DNA of 44,802 bases from Corynebacterium sp. HMSC074A01 (GCF_001831515.1 NZ_KV825628.1:109684-154485), one strand, 5' to 3'; positions 18,844 to 28,202 are shown, numbered from the stretch's first letter. Notes: generated by a model from the sequence alone, not told the origin. Program-made: numbers and translations.

Positions 18844-19848
18844 ATGAGTACAACAAAGAAAGTTCTTCGTATCCTCGGCGGCGTTGCCGTCGCCCTCGTC
18901 CTCCTGATAGCGGCCGCCGGCTACGTTTGGGGCCCGACGCTGACCGCGCAGATGACCGGCCAGGCTCGCTTCTTCGGCACGGACACGCCGAAGCGTTACG
19001 CGAACACCGTGCTGGATCTGTCCGAATCGATGGGCATCTATGGCGACTCGGAGGAGTTCGCAGCCGCCCGCGCCGAGGTCGAGGAGGCGACCAAGCATGC
19101 GCGCCACAAGTACGAACTGATCGAGCCGCTCAACGCCGCGGTGCACGCCGCCGGCGGCAAGCATTCCAAGCTCCACTACGAAGAGGCGAACCAAGACACC
19201 GACGAGTCCCCGTCCGCCCAGGTCGGCGTCGAAACGACCGACGGCATCGCGCTCGCCACCGTGCCCGGTATCGGCCGCCACGACGACGTGCAAAGCTACG
19301 CTGACACGCTCTCCCGCGGCCTGATCGAGGCACGCGACGGCGGTGCCTGCGGCGCGATCGTCGACCTGCGCGGCAACGACGGCGGCGACATGGGCCCCAT
19401 GGTCGCGGGCCTCAGCCCACTTCTCCCCGACGGCACCGCGCTCGAGTTCGTCAGCCGCATGAACACCACGCAGGTCACCGTCGATGGCAACGCCGTGCGC
19501 GGCGGCGGCACCCCGCTGGAAACCGCCGGCGGCAAGTGGGAGGCCCCCACAGCAGTGCTTGTCGACGACACCACCGCCTCCTCCGGCGAGGCCACCATGC
19601 TCGCCTTCCGCGGCCTCGATAATTCCCGCTCCTTCGGCACCCCCACGGCTGGTTTCGCCTCGGCGAATACGGTCTATGACTTCCCGGACGGCAGCGTGCT
19701 CATGCTCACCATCGCGAAGGACAAGGCCCGCACGGGCGAGGAGTTCGCCGAGGATCCGATCCAGCCCGACTCCCCCACCGCCACCGCCGACGAGGCCCTC
19801 GACGAGGCCAAAGCGTGGCTGCGCGAGCAGCACAGCTGCGGGGCGTAG
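18844..19848 (+). CDS. membrane-anchored S41-family (tail-specific type) peptidase
   Basis: 334 residues with one N-terminal membrane anchor (about 8-28) and an extracytoplasmic domain. The C-terminal half shows the S41 core: GAIVDLRGNDGGDMGPM (171-186), VLVDDTTASSGEATMLAF (catalytic Ser about 246), and FGTPTAGFASANTVYDFPDGSVLMLTIA. No PDZ domain is evident before the core, unlike CtpA/Tsp. Substrate unknown; probably an envelope protease. Flanked upstream by palindromic DNA and downstream by a small exported protein; both neighbours appear to have their own promoters. Confidence 0.85.
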   Translation: MSTTKKVLRILGGVAVALVLLIAAAGYVWGPTLTAQMTGQARFFGTDTPKRYANTVLDLSESMGIYGDSEEFAAARAEVEEATKHARHKYELIEPLNAAVHAAGGKHSKLHYEEANQDTDESPSAQVGVETTDGIALATVPGIGRHDDVQSYADTLSRGLIEARDGGACGAIVDLRGNDGGDMGPMVAGLSPLLPDGTALEFVSRMNTTQVTVDGNAVRGGGTPLETAGGKWEAPTAVLVDDTTASSGEATMLAFRGLDNSRSFGTPTAGFASANTVYDFPDGSVLMLTIAKDKARTGEEFAEDPIQPDSPTATADEALDEAKAWLREQHSCGA

Positions 19849-19912
19849 GCGAGGTTCAGAAAGTGAACAACATCACGTCATCCAAATCATAAGCCAATTC
19901 ACAGCATTCTGC

Positions 19913-19918
19913 TATTCT
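19913..19918 (+). promoter_or_regulatory. -10 box of the Excalibur protein gene
   Basis: TATTCT, 6 nt before ATG 19925, inside an AT-rich segment. Consistent with leaderless transcription. Confidence 0.5.
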
Positions 19919-19924
19919 TTAGTT

Positions 19925-20482
19925 ATGAAAAAGTCAATTGTGGCGCTAGGTCTGGCCGGCGCATGCATGTTTTCCCCAATGTCTGTACCAAATGCGCAAG
20001 CCACCGAGGTTGCTTCGCAAGAGGCTACTCAAGCAGAAGACAATGAGCTCTCCACAGGCGCAGCCGCCGCCATCACGATTGCCGCCATTCTTGCGGTAGT
20101 TGGCTTGGGTGCTGGCGCCACAGTTTGGGCAGTCCAGCAGCGACTCATCCCTAACCCCCTTCCGGGAGTTATTCCTGGGCCCCGCCCCCGAGCAAAAGCA
20201 CCGGCACCGAAGCCAGCGCCGCGCCCGACAACCTCACCAGCAAAGGCTCCGCGGCAAGCACCCAAGCCTGCTCCGGCCCCGCGGTCTGTGCCCAAACCGG
20301 CTCCAGCACCAGCACCCCAAGCCCGCCCCGCACCTGCTAACCAGAACGGGAAGCGGCCTGCAAACGGCTACTACCGCAACTGCGCTGCAGCCCGCGAGGC
20401 TGGTGTAAATCCAATCTACGAATATGAGCCTGGCTACCGCTCTGCTTTGGACCGCGACGGCGATGGCGTCGCCTGCGAATAG
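19925..20482 (+). CDS. exported Excalibur-domain calcium-binding protein
   Basis: 185 residues: signal peptide (MKKSIVALGLAGACMFSPMS, cleavage near AQA-TE), a single membrane helix (about 46-70), a long Pro/Ala/Lys linker (85-145) and a C-terminal Excalibur domain (YYRNCAAAREAGVNPIY...DRDGDGVACE) whose DxDxDG loop should bind calcium. The Pro/Ala/Lys stretch looks wall-spanning, placing the domain outside the cell. Base composition upstream is clearly more AT-rich than the neighbours. Precise role unknown. Confidence 0.85.
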   Translation: MKKSIVALGLAGACMFSPMSVPNAQATEVASQEATQAEDNELSTGAAAAITIAAILAVVGLGAGATVWAVQQRLIPNPLPGVIPGPRPRAKAPAPKPAPRPTTSPAKAPRQAPKPAPAPRSVPKPAPAPAPQARPAPANQNGKRPANGYYRNCAAAREAGVNPIYEYEPGYRSALDRDGDGVACE

Positions 20483-20510
20483 CACAAAAACAATCGGCCA
20501 ATGACAAATG

Positions 20511-20556
20511 AATCCCGCCCACCACACAGCTTGTCGCCTATGTGGTGGGCGGGATT
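20511..20556. terminator. bidirectional terminator between Excalibur gene and erpA
   Basis: A perfect 16-bp inverted repeat, AATCCCGCCCACCACA (20511-20526) and its complement (20541-20556), with a 14-nt loop, lies between convergent genes. T-rich flanks (TTCTTTC on plus; CATTTGTC on minus) suit both directions. Confidence 0.8.
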
Positions 20557-20572
20557 CTTTCACGCGCGGGAC

Positions 20573-20917
20573 TTAGTTGAAGGAGTCGCCGCAGGCGCAG
20601 GAGCCGCCAGCGTTCGGGTTGTCGATGGTGAAGCCCTGCTGCTCGATCGTGTCAGCGAAGTCGATCGTGGCGCCGGCCAGGTACGGCACGCTCATCTTGT
20701 CCACCACGAGGCGCACGCCGCCGACCTCGTCGGCCTTGTCGCCGTCCAGGTCACGGTCGTCGAAGTAGAGCTGGTAGCGCAGGCCCGCGCAGCCACCCGG
20801 CTGCACGGCGATACGCAGCGACAGGTCGGTGCGACCCTCTTGGTCCAGCAGTGCCTTCGCCTTCGCGGCGGCGGCGTCGGTCAGGTTCACCCCAGTGGCA
20901 GAGGTAGGTGCAGTCAT
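20573..20917 (-). CDS. erpA: iron-sulfur cluster insertion protein, HesB/IscA family
   Basis: A-type Fe-S carrier of 114 residues with the three invariant cysteines: Cys43 (PGGCAGLRY) and Cys107/Cys109 (GSCACGDSF). Delivers clusters to apo-enzymes. LipA and QcrA in this window are plausible clients, but that is inference. AAGGAGA precedes the ATG at normal spacing. Convergent to the Excalibur gene across a strong hairpin. Confidence 0.92.
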   Translation of the reverse strand: MTAPTSATGVNLTDAAAAKAKALLDQEGRTDLSLRIAVQPGGCAGLRYQLYFDDRDLDGDKADEVGGVRLVVDKMSVPYLAGATIDFADTIEQQGFTIDNPNAGGSCACGDSFN

Positions 20918-21066
20918 GGAAATCTCTCCTTAAATATGTTGCCGGAGTTGGCCCCATCATAGTGCCCACCCGGAAGCGGCGCGCAACCGTCGCCGCCCAG
21001 GTGCCGGGCTCTTCATCTGTAACGCACCACCCCGGTGGCGTATTCCTACTTTCCTACGCCTGCTTG

Positions 21067-21072
21067 TAGCCT
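21067..21072 (+). promoter_or_regulatory. -10 box of the DUF3043 gene
   Basis: TAGCCT followed by 7 nt and GTG 21080; leaderless, and the basis for this start rather than the in-frame codon at 21035. Confidence 0.45.
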
Positions 21073-21079
21073 AGAGGGC

Positions 21080-21787
21080 GTGAAATTCCCCTGGCAGAAA
21101 TCTGAGCAGAACACCGAGCAGCAGGCTGAGGCGGGCGCTGTGGACGACGGAGCGTCGATAAGCGAGGCCCAACCGGAGCCCACCTACCCCAAGGGCTACA
21201 CCCCGCCGAAGGGCCGCCCGACGCCCAAGCGGCAGGACCAAGAGATCAAGCGCGGGGTCTTGCGCGACCCGGACGCGCTGACGCCGGCGCAGCGCTCGCA
21301 GCGCAACAAGGACCTGAAGGCCTCCATGACGAAGGAGGAATGGAAGGCGTATAAGAAGGAGCAGCGCGCGGAGAATCGCCGCGCGAACCGCGAGATCCAG
21401 GCGCGCATCGACGCGGGCGACGAGCGCTACCTCATGGACCGCGACAAGGGCGAGATCCGCCGTTACGTGCGCGACTGGGTCGACGCCCGCCGCTTCTTCA
21501 ACAACTACGTCATGCCGGTCGCGCTCGTGTTGTTGCTGGTCATGCTGATCGGCACCTGGATGCCGCGCGTGGCCACCGTGCTGTCCGGGCTGACCATGGT
21601 GTTCATTCTGGCGATCTTCATCGAGGCTTTCATCATCGGCATCCGCGCGAACAAGGCGGTGCGCGCGAAGTTCCCGGAGACCACCGAGACCGGCTTCGGC
21701 CTGGGCATGTACGCCTTCTCCCGCGCGTCCCAGCCGCGCAACTGGCGCTCGCCGAAGCCGCAGGTCGCCATCGGTGCGAAGGTGTAA
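21080..21787 (+). CDS. DUF3043 membrane protein
   Basis: 235 residues. A hydrophilic, highly charged N-terminal half (PTPKRQDQEIKRGVLRDPDALTPAQRSQRNKDLK...) is followed by DRDKGEIRRYVRDWVDARRF and two transmembrane helices (about 150-170 and 175-195), a pattern of the actinobacterial DUF3043 family. Function unknown. Its stop is 3 nt before the cobT start, so the two are probably one transcript. Confidence 0.8.
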   Translation: MKFPWQKSEQNTEQQAEAGAVDDGASISEAQPEPTYPKGYTPPKGRPTPKRQDQEIKRGVLRDPDALTPAQRSQRNKDLKASMTKEEWKAYKKEQRAENRRANREIQARIDAGDERYLMDRDKGEIRRYVRDWVDARRFFNNYVMPVALVLLLVMLIGTWMPRVATVLSGLTMVFILAIFIEAFIIGIRANKAVRAKFPETTETGFGLGMYAFSRASQPRNWRSPKPQVAIGAKV

Positions 21788-21790
21788 GCG

Positions 21791-22783
21791 ATGACCGATC
21801 CCGCACCACGCTTTCCGGCCGTCGAGCCGCCGGACACGGGCCGCGCCCGCACGGTGTCGCGCCTGCTCGCGCGCAGTGTGCCGGGCCGCGCGCTCGGCCG
21901 GCTCGGCGATCTCGGCGCGCAGCTGGCAGGCGTGCAGGCTGGCGCGGACCCGGCCCCCTTTGCGCGCCCCCGCGCCGTGGTCGTGGCCGCCCGCCACGGC
22001 ATCGCCGCGCGTGGGCTGTCCGCGTGGGATGAAGGCGCGACCGAGCGCCTGCTTACCCAGCTCACTGAGGGTGGGGGTCCGGCGCACAGCGCGGCGCGCG
22101 CGGCGGGGGCGACGGTGCGCGTGGTCGACGAGTTCGACGAGCCCACCGGCGCGATCGACACCACCCCCGCGATGACTGCCGCAGCCTGCGCAGACGCGAT
22201 TGTCCGCGGCATGCAAGTCGCCGACGAGGAGGTCGACTCCGGCACCGACCTCATCATCCCCGGCAACGTCGGCGTCGGCAACACCACGATCGCCGCCGCG
22301 GTCTACGGCACGCTCACCCGCACCGAGCCCGTACTCGCAATCGGCCGCGGCTCCGGCATCGACGACGAGGTGTGGAAGGTCAAGGTCGCCGCGATCCGCG
22401 ACGCGATGTTCCGCGCCCGCGGATTCGCCGACGACGTCGAGCGCGTGCTCGCAGAGATCTCCGGGCCGGACATGGCCTTCCTCGTGGGGCTCATCGCCCA
22501 GTCAGCGGTGCGCCGTACGCCAGTGCTTCTCGACGGCGCGTTACCCACCGTCGCCGCCTACGTCGCCGAGCGACTCGCCCCCGGCACCAAGCGCTGGCTG
22601 ATCGCCGCGGGCTTAAGCCCCGAGCCTGCCCACATCGGCTGCTTACAGGCGCTCGATCTGACCCCCGTGCTCGCACTGGATATCACTGTGGGCCAGGCCA
22701 CAGGCGCGCTCGCCGCCCTGCCGCAGCTCAACATGGCTGCGGAGATGGTCGGCGAGGTGCTCGAGTCGCTGCGCGCGGAGTAG
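21791..22783 (+). CDS. cobT: nicotinate-nucleotide--dimethylbenzimidazole phosphoribosyltransferase
   Basis: Activates the lower ligand base for cobamide assembly. The 330 residues contain GNVGVGNTTIAAAV (phosphate site), ISGPDMAFLVGLIAQSA, LDGALPTVAAYVAERL and, near the end, LNMAAEMVGEV with Glu318 at the position of the catalytic Glu of Salmonella CobT. The usual partners cobU and cobS are not adjacent: upstream is DUF3043 and downstream is ilvE, 7 nt from a convergent stop. The enzyme may serve cobamide remodelling with partners elsewhere. Confidence 0.88.
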   Translation: MTDPAPRFPAVEPPDTGRARTVSRLLARSVPGRALGRLGDLGAQLAGVQAGADPAPFARPRAVVVAARHGIAARGLSAWDEGATERLLTQLTEGGGPAHSAARAAGATVRVVDEFDEPTGAIDTTPAMTAAACADAIVRGMQVADEEVDSGTDLIIPGNVGVGNTTIAAAVYGTLTRTEPVLAIGRGSGIDDEVWKVKVAAIRDAMFRARGFADDVERVLAEISGPDMAFLVGLIAQSAVRRTPVLLDGALPTVAAYVAERLAPGTKRWLIAAGLSPEPAHIGCLQALDLTPVLALDITVGQATGALAALPQLNMAAEMVGEVLESLRAE

Positions 22784-22789
22784 GCGCGC

Positions 22790-23896
22790 TTAGGCCTCGA
22801 CGAGCGTGGTGTTCCACCCGTGGGTGTCCTCCACGCTGCCGTCCTGGATGCCGCGGAGACGCTCGCGCAGCGCCATGGTGATTTCGCCGGCCTCGTTGTT
22901 GTTGATGGTGAACTCGCCGTCGGCGCTCTTCACGCGCCCTACCGGGGTGAGCACGGCGGCGGTGCCGCAGGCAAGCGTTTCGGTGATCGTGCCGTTTTCC
23001 ACGCCCTCGCGCCAGTCCGCGACGGTGATCTTGCGTTCCTCGACCTCGTGGCCCATATCCTTGGCGACCTGCAGCAGCGACTTGCGGGTAATCCCCGCCA
23101 GAAGCGAACCAGACAGCGCCGGGGTAACCAGCTTGGCGTTGTCACCCGAGCCCTCGACGAACATGAGGTTCATGCCGCCCATTTCCTCGATGTACTTGCG
23201 CTCAATCGCATCCAACCAGACGACCTGGTCGCAGCCCTTCTCCTCCGCCTCGGCCTGGGCGAGCAGGGAGCCTGCGTAGTTGCCGGCAAACTTCGCGTCG
23301 CCGGTACCGCCCGGCGCGGCGCGGACGTACTCCTTGGAAACCCAGACGGAAACCGGCTTGACGCCACCGGAGAAGTACGCGCCCGCAGGCGAAGCGATGA
23401 CGTAGTAGGTAAAGGAGTGCGAGGGCTTAACGCCCAGGGTCTTCTCCGTGCCGATCATAAAGGGGCGCAGGTAGAGCGCGGCCTCCCCGCCAGCAGCCGG
23501 GACCCACGCCTTGTCCACGTTGACCAGCTGGCGCAGCGACTCGATAAACAGCTCCTCCGGCAGCTCCGGCATGGCCAGGCGGTGCGCGGAGTGCTGCATG
23601 CGGGCCGCGTTCTGCTCGGGCCGGAAGGTGGAGATGCTGCCGTCGGCGTGGCGGTAAGCCTTCAGTCCCTCGAAGATTGCCTGCCCGTAGTGGAAGACGT
23701 TGGTCGCCGGGTCCAGGGTAATCGGCGCGTACGGGCGCACCTGCGCGTCGTGCCATCCTTTGTCCTCGGTCCACTCGATGGAGACCATGTGGTCGGTGAA
23801 CTCCTGGCCGAAGGCCGGGTTGGCCAAAATGGCTTCGCGCTCTGCGTCCGTTGCGGGGTTGGGGTTTTGAGTAATAGCGAAATCAAGCGATGTCAT
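22790..23896 (-). CDS. ilvE: branched-chain amino acid aminotransferase
   Basis: PLP-dependent class IV aminotransferase of 368 residues performing the last step of Leu, Ile and Val synthesis. PLP Lys202 lies in [38 protein letters not shown] and [12 protein letters not shown] are family segments. ATG 23896 is preceded at 7 nt by TAGGGT, supporting it over the longer GTG start at 23953, which would cross the divergent pepA promoter. Confidence 0.95.
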   Translation of the reverse strand: MTSLDFAITQNPNPATDAEREAILANPAFGQEFTDHMVSIEWTEDKGWHDAQVRPYAPITLDPATNVFHYGQAIFEGLKAYRHADGSISTFRPEQNAARMQHSAHRLAMPELPEELFIESLRQLVNVDKAWVPAAGGEAALYLRPFMIGTEKTLGVKPSHSFTYYVIASPAGAYFSGGVKPVSVWVSKEYVRAAPGGTGDAKFAGNYAGSLLAQAEAEEKGCDQVVWLDAIERKYIEEMGGMNLMFVEGSGDNAKLVTPALSGSLLAGITRKSLLQVAKDMGHEVEERKITVADWREGVENGTITETLACGTAAVLTPVGRVKSADGEFTINNNEAGEITMALRERLRGIQDGSVEDTHGWNTTLVEA

Positions 23897-23903
23897 GGGC
23901 ACT

Positions 23904-23909
23904 ACCCTA
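23904..23909 (-). promoter_or_regulatory. -10 box of ilvE
   Basis: Minus-strand TAGGGT, 7 nt before ATG 23896; leaderless arrangement. Confidence 0.45.
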
Positions 23910-23937
23910 CTCGCGGCCTCCGCCCCGTTTACCCGGG

Positions 23938-23943
23938 TACGCT
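23938..23943 (+). promoter_or_regulatory. candidate -10 box of pepA
   Basis: TACGCT about 48 nt before ATG 23992, giving a leader containing the AAAGGTG ribosome site. Divergent from the ilvE promoter 29 nt away. Confidence 0.35.
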
Positions 23944-23991
23944 GAAATAGCACTGGAATTTATTCAGGCTTGTAAAGAAAGGTGACTTTTT

Positions 23992-25455
23992 ATGGCTTTT
24001 GATTGCTCGCTCCCCGTCCACGGCACGGCGGCGTCGGTAACCTGCGCGGAAAGCGCGCCTGCTGAGGCCGCGCGCCTCGTCCCGGTCGCGGCCGGCGAGT
24101 CCGGCCCCGAGCTGCCGGTGACCTCGCTTGTAACCGACGGCCTGCTCGATGCGCTGAGCAAGGTGGGCGCGAAGGGTAAGGTCGGCGAGTGCCACCGCCT
24201 GCTTGTCGACGGCACGTTGTTCATCGCCTTCGGCATCGGCCCAGCCGCGGACATCGACGACGAAGCGGTGCGCCGCGGCGTCGGCACTGCGGCCCGCTCT
24301 CTTGCCGGCGTGGAGAAAGCAGCGATCAGCGCCGAGTTCGGCGTGGGCCCGGTCGTGGAGGGCATCGTGCTTGGCAGCTACTCCTACCAGGGCTTCAAGG
24401 CCGCCGATGCGGCGGAGGCGGCCCAGGTAATCACCGAGGTCACCGTCGTTGACGCCGACGAGCAAGAATTCGAGGCGGCGCGCACCATCGCCGAGTCGGT
24501 GAACCTGGCCCGCGACCTGGTCAACACCCCGTCGAACTACCTCTACCCGGCCTCCTACGCCAAGGTCATGGAGGAAATCGGCGCGCAGGTGGGTCTGAAA
24601 GTCGAGGTCTTCGACGAGGACTACCTCGCCGAGCACGGCTTCGGCGGCATCACCGCCGTCGGTGGCGGCTCGCAGCGCCCGCCGCGCCTGGTCCACCTCG
24701 CGTTGAACCCGGAGGCCACCGGCACGCACACCGCGCTGGTGGGCAAGGGCATCACCTTCGACACCGGCGGCATCTCGCTGAAGCCCGGCCCGAAGATGGA
24801 GGACATGATCAGCGACATGGGTGGCTCTGCCGCGCAGTTCGCCGCGATTGTTGCCGCCGCGCGCCTGGGCATTGACATGCGCATCGACGCCTGGCTGCCG
24901 CTGGCCGAGAACATGCCGTCCGGCGCCGCCACCCGCCCGGGCGATGTCATCACCCACTACGGGGGCCTGACCTCGGAAGTCTTGAATACCGATGCCGAGG
25001 GCCGCCTCGTGCTTGCCGACGCCATCGCACGCGCCTCCCAGGACACCCCCGACTACCTCATCGAAACGGCCACGCTCACCGGCGCGCAGATGGTCGCGCT
25101 CGGCGCGCGCACCTCCGCTGTGATGGGCTCGGACGATTTCCGCGACGAGATCGCCGAAACTGGCCGCAGCCTCGGCGAGCCCGCCTGGGCCATGCCACTG
25201 CTGGAGGAGCAGGAGGCGCAGCTGAAGTCCCCGGTCGCAGACATCCGGAACATCCACAATTCTCGCAACGGCGGCATGCTCTTTGCCGGGCTGTACCTGT
25301 CCAAGTTTGTCAGCGAGGGGACCCAATGGGCCCACATCGATATCGCCGGGCCGTCGTTTAACACCGAGTCCCCCTTCGGCTACACCCCGAAGCGCGCCAC
25401 CGGTGTGCCGGTGCGCACCATCATCGCCACCCTTTCGGCGCTCGCCGAGCGCTAG
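23992..25455 (+). CDS. pepA: leucyl aminopeptidase (M17 family)
   Basis: Two-metal cytosolic aminopeptidase of 487 residues. The C-terminal catalytic domain carries VGKGITFDTGGISLKP (metal Lys/Asp), DMGGSAAQFA and the M17 signature NTDAEGRLVLADA (332-344; Asp334, Glu336, Arg338). AAAGGTG 8 nt before the ATG. Its TAG stop overlaps the stop of the convergent downstream gene (CTAG, 25452-25455). Confidence 0.95.
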   Translation: MAFDCSLPVHGTAASVTCAESAPAEAARLVPVAAGESGPELPVTSLVTDGLLDALSKVGAKGKVGECHRLLVDGTLFIAFGIGPAADIDDEAVRRGVGTAARSLAGVEKAAISAEFGVGPVVEGIVLGSYSYQGFKAADAAEAAQVITEVTVVDADEQEFEAARTIAESVNLARDLVNTPSNYLYPASYAKVMEEIGAQVGLKVEVFDEDYLAEHGFGGITAVGGGSQRPPRLVHLALNPEATGTHTALVGKGITFDTGGISLKPGPKMEDMISDMGGSAAQFAAIVAAARLGIDMRIDAWLPLAENMPSGAATRPGDVITHYGGLTSEVLNTDAEGRLVLADAIARASQDTPDYLIETATLTGAQMVALGARTSAVMGSDDFRDEIAETGRSLGEPAWAMPLLEEQEAQLKSPVADIRNIHNSRNGGMLFAGLYLSKFVSEGTQWAHIDIAGPSFNTESPFGYTPKRATGVPVRTIIATLSALAER

Positions 25456-25856
25456 CTATACGGGTTCTCGCCGCGCTCAAACTTGGCGCGGCGTTCCCGT
25501 TGCTCGGCCCTTTTGCGCAGGATTCTCTCCTGCTCCATTTTTTTGCGCATGCGGTCTGGGTAACCGGTCTCCTCGACGTCGTAAAGCAAAATGCCCAGCA
25601 TTTTCGCGACCTCATCGATGCCCTTGGGCCCGCCGATGCGGCGGCGGGTGTAGTTGCCCTGCTCATCGACGAGCACGACCGACATCTCGTTGACCATCGT
25701 CTCCGGCTCGATGTAGCCCTCGACGAACTTCCGGCCAGCGACCCACTGCTGTAAGTACTGCGCATCGTCAGGGCGGATGGTCTCACCGGGCGCGCGCGGG
25801 GGCTTGAAGGTGGAGGACTGCTTCCGTTTGCCGAAAAGGTTAAACACGCCCAACAT
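25452..25856 (-). CDS. conserved hypothetical protein
   Basis: 134 residues, basic, with no signal peptide or membrane helix. The middle shows a beta-hairpin-like VVLVDEQGNYTRRRIGGPKG, and the end is a charged helix (RMRKKMEQERILRKRAEQRERR). I do not recognise the function. It is found beside pepA/aceF in corynebacteria as far as I recall. A TACGCT -10 box 7 nt before ATG 25856 indicates leaderless expression. Confidence 0.75.
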   Translation of the reverse strand: MLGVFNLFGKRKQSSTFKPPRAPGETIRPDDAQYLQQWVAGRKFVEGYIEPETMVNEMSVVLVDEQGNYTRRRIGGPKGIDEVAKMLGILLYDVEETGYPDRMRKKMEQERILRKRAEQRERRAKFERGENPYS

Positions 25857-25863
25857 CTTAGCG

Positions 25864-25869
25864 AGCGTA
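25864..25869 (-). promoter_or_regulatory. -10 box of the 134-residue hypothetical gene
   Basis: Minus-strand TACGCT, 7 nt before ATG 25856. Confidence 0.4.
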
Positions 25870-25970
25870 CAAATCGCGCCCCCAAACGCGACGAGGCGGA
25901 CGGAATACAGGTAGCCTGTTGACTGTATAGCTTCCGTTACAACGTTGAACTGCGAGGAGACTTAGAAAAC

Positions 25971-28052
25971 ATGGCGCACTCTGTAGAGATGCCCGAGCTG
26001 GGCGAGTCTGTCACCGAAGGCACGATTACCACGTGGCTGAAGGAAGTCGGCGATACCGTCGAGGTCGATGAGCCGTTGCTCGAGGTCTCCACCGATAAGG
26101 TCGACACCGAGATCCCTTCGCCGGTCGCCGGCGTACTCATCGAGGTCAAGGCTGAGGAAGACGACACCGTCGAGGTCGGCGAGGTCATCGCCATCATCGG
26201 CGAGGAGGGCGAAGAGGCTTCGGCTGGCGGCGATTCCGACAAGGCTTCCGACGACGCTGACGAGGCCGAAGACGAGGCACCTGCCGAGGAGAAGAAGGAG
26301 TCCAAGTCCGCACCGAAGTCCTCCGGGTCCGCCACGGACGTGGAGATGCCGGAGCTGGGCGAGTCCGTCACCGAGGGCACCATTACCACCTGGCTGAAGG
26401 AAGTCGGCGACGAAGTTGAGGTCGACGAGCCGCTGCTCGAGGTCTCCACCGACAAGGTCGACACCGAAATCCCTTCCCCGGTCGCGGGCACCCTGGTTGA
26501 GGTCCTGGCCGAGGAGGACGACACCGTCGAGGTCGGCGAGGTCATCGCGCGCATCGGTGATGCGGATGCGGCGGCGTCCTCTGATGACGCTGACGACTCG
26601 GATGACGCTGAAGAGAAGGCCGAGGAGCCTGCTGAGAAGAAGGAAGAAGCTCCGAAGCAGGAGAAGAAGTCTTCCGGTTCCGGCGCGGGCACCAAGGTTG
26701 AGATGCCGGAGCTGGGCGAGTCCGTCACCGAGGGCACCATTACCACCTGGCTGAAGGAAGTCGGCGACGAAGTTGAGGTCGACGAGCCGCTGCTCGAGGT
26801 CTCCACCGACAAGGTCGACACCGAAATCCCGTCCCCGGTCGCCGGCACCCTGGTGAAGATCCTCGCAGAGGAAGACGACACCGTCGAGGTCGGCGAGGCG
26901 ATCGCCGTCATCGGTGACGCTGACGCGGCAGACGCAGACGACGCCGACGAGCCCGAGGCGGATGAGCCCGCCGAGGAGCCGAAGGAAGAGAAGGCCGAGG
27001 AGCCTGCAGAGAAGAAGGAAGAGGCTCCGAAGCAGGAGAAGCAGGAGCCGAAGGCGGAGAAGTCCGCTGCTTCCTCCGAGAAGCTGAACAACCGCGGCGG
27101 CGACGTCCCGTACGTCACCCCGCTGGTACGCAAGCTGGCCGACAAGCACGGTGTGGACCTGAACCAGGTCGAGGGCACCGGCGTCGGCGGCCGCATCCGC
27201 AAGCAGGACGTGCTCGCGGCGGCCAAGGGCGAGACCGCTGCTGAGTCCGGCTCCGCTGCAGCTGAGAAGCCGGCGGCGAAGGGCGCGCGCTCCAACTGGT
27301 CCACCAAGTCCGTGGATCCGGCAAAGCAGGAGCTGATCGGCACCACGCAGAAGGTCAACCGCATCCGTGAGATCACCGCCGCGAAGATGGTCGAGTCCCT
27401 GCAGACCACCGCGCAGCTGACTCACGTGCAGGAGGTCGACGTCACCCGCGTCGCCGAGCTGCGCAAGAAGTTCAAGCCGGCGTTTGTGGACAAGCACGGC
27501 GTCAACGTCACCTACCTGGCATTCTTCGTCAAGGCGACCGCCGAGGCGCTGGTCTCCCACCCGAACGTCAACGCGTCCTTCAACGCGGAGACCAAGGAGA
27601 TCACCTACCACGAGGACGTCAACATCGGTATCGCTGTTGATACCCCGCAGGGCCTGCTGGTTCCGGTGATCAAGAAGGCACAGGATCTCAGCCTGGCCGA
27701 GATCGCGAAGGCAATCGCGGATCTGGCCGAGCGTGCACGCAACAAGAAGCTGCGTCCGGACGACCTGTCTGGCGCTACCTTCACGGTGACCAACATCGGT
27801 TCCGAGGGCGCGATGCTCGATACCCCGATCCTGACCCCGCCGCAGGCCGGCATCCTGGGTACCGCAGCGATCGAGAAGCGTCCGGTGATTGTCACCGAGG
27901 ACGGCATCGACTCCATCGCGATCCGCCAGATGTGCTACCTGCCTTTCACCTACGACCACCAGCTGGTCGACGGTGCTGACGCGGGCCGCTTCGTCACCAC
28001 GATCAAGGACCGCATCGAGGTCGGCGACTTCGAGTCCGACCTGGACCTCTAA
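25971..28052 (+). CDS. aceF: dihydrolipoamide acyltransferase (E2) with three lipoyl domains
   Basis: E2 core of the pyruvate dehydrogenase, shared in corynebacteria with oxoglutarate dehydrogenase OdhA (family knowledge). 693 residues: lipoyl domains at about 1-80, 120-200 and 239-320 with lipoylated Lys43, Lys162 and Lys281 in STDKVDTE; acidic Ala/Glu/Lys linkers; peripheral subunit-binding domain about 379-415 ([16 protein letters not shown]...GRIRKQDV); catalytic domain about 446-693 with His663 and Asp667 in [10 protein letters not shown]. Often annotated sucB. GAGGAGA precedes the ATG. Domains 2 and 3 share an exact 131-bp DNA stretch. Lies beside the lipoate synthesis genes it depends on. 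Confidence 0.95.
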   Translation: MAHSVEMPELGESVTEGTITTWLKEVGDTVEVDEPLLEVSTDKVDTEIPSPVAGVLIEVKAEEDDTVEVGEVIAIIGEEGEEASAGGDSDKASDDADEAEDEAPAEEKKESKSAPKSSGSATDVEMPELGESVTEGTITTWLKEVGDEVEVDEPLLEVSTDKVDTEIPSPVAGTLVEVLAEEDDTVEVGEVIARIGDADAAASSDDADDSDDAEEKAEEPAEKKEEAPKQEKKSSGSGAGTKVEMPELGESVTEGTITTWLKEVGDEVEVDEPLLEVSTDKVDTEIPSPVAGTLVKILAEEDDTVEVGEAIAVIGDADAADADDADEPEADEPAEEPKEEKAEEPAEKKEEAPKQEKQEPKAEKSAASSEKLNNRGGDVPYVTPLVRKLADKHGVDLNQVEGTGVGGRIRKQDVLAAAKGETAAESGSAAAEKPAAKGARSNWSTKSVDPAKQELIGTTQKVNRIREITAAKMVESLQTTAQLTHVQEVDVTRVAELRKKFKPAFVDKHGVNVTYLAFFVKATAEALVSHPNVNASFNAETKEITYHEDVNIGIAVDTPQGLLVPVIKKAQDLSLAEIAKAIADLAERARNKKLRPDDLSGATFTVTNIGSEGAMLDTPILTPPQAGILGTAAIEKRPVIVTEDGIDSIAIRQMCYLPFTYDHQLVDGADAGRFVTTIKDRIEVGDFESDLDL
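26343..26473 (+). repeat. exact 131-bp repeat, copy in lipoyl domain 2
   Basis: Identical base for base to 26700-26830, offset 357 bp (119 codons). Domain 1 encodes nearly the same residues but with many different codons. Confidence 0.9.
26700..26830 (+). repeat. exact 131-bp repeat, copy in lipoyl domain 3
   Basis: Second copy of the stretch at 26343-26473. After it the domains resume scattered third-position differences, pointing to recent conversion or duplication of this part. Confidence 0.9.
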
Positions 28053-28071
28053 GTCCCCCCGCCGCATAAAC

Positions 28072-28108
28072 ACGGCCCGCTTCCCCAGCGTTTGGGGAGG
28101 CGGGCCGT
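28072..28108 (+). terminator. intrinsic terminator after aceF
   Basis: 16-bp stem, ACGGCCCGCTTCCCCA (28072-28087) with TGGGGAGGCGGGCCGT (28093-28108), one G-T pair and a 5-nt loop, followed by CTCGCTTTCC. It separates aceF from the gcv genes, which have their own promoter. Confidence 0.75.
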
Positions 28109-28158
28109 CTCGCTTTCCGGGGGCACCTGCCCTTTCCGTGCTTATTCGCGCCGCACCT

Positions 28159-28164
28159 TATACT
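28159..28164 (+). promoter_or_regulatory. -10 box of the gcvPTH operon
   Basis: TATACT, giving a start near 28171 and a leader of about 30 nt that includes the AAGGAG site of gcvP. There is no room for a glycine riboswitch. Confidence 0.5.
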
Positions 28165-28202
28165 GGCTAGTGTTTGGCACCACTTCGACCAAGGAGCGCG
28201 TT

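Noticed and set aside
25937..28073. long antisense frames opposite aceF (Ser-rich and Leu/Gly/Arg-rich)
   Set aside because: They mirror the Glu/Ala/Lys-rich repeats of the lipoyl domains and their linkers. The apparent repeats in them are only reflections of the aceF repeat.
28109..28202. glycine riboswitch before gcvP
   Set aside because: Only about 94 bases lie between the aceF terminator and gcvP, the predicted leader is about 30 nt, and no conserved glycine aptamer blocks are seen.
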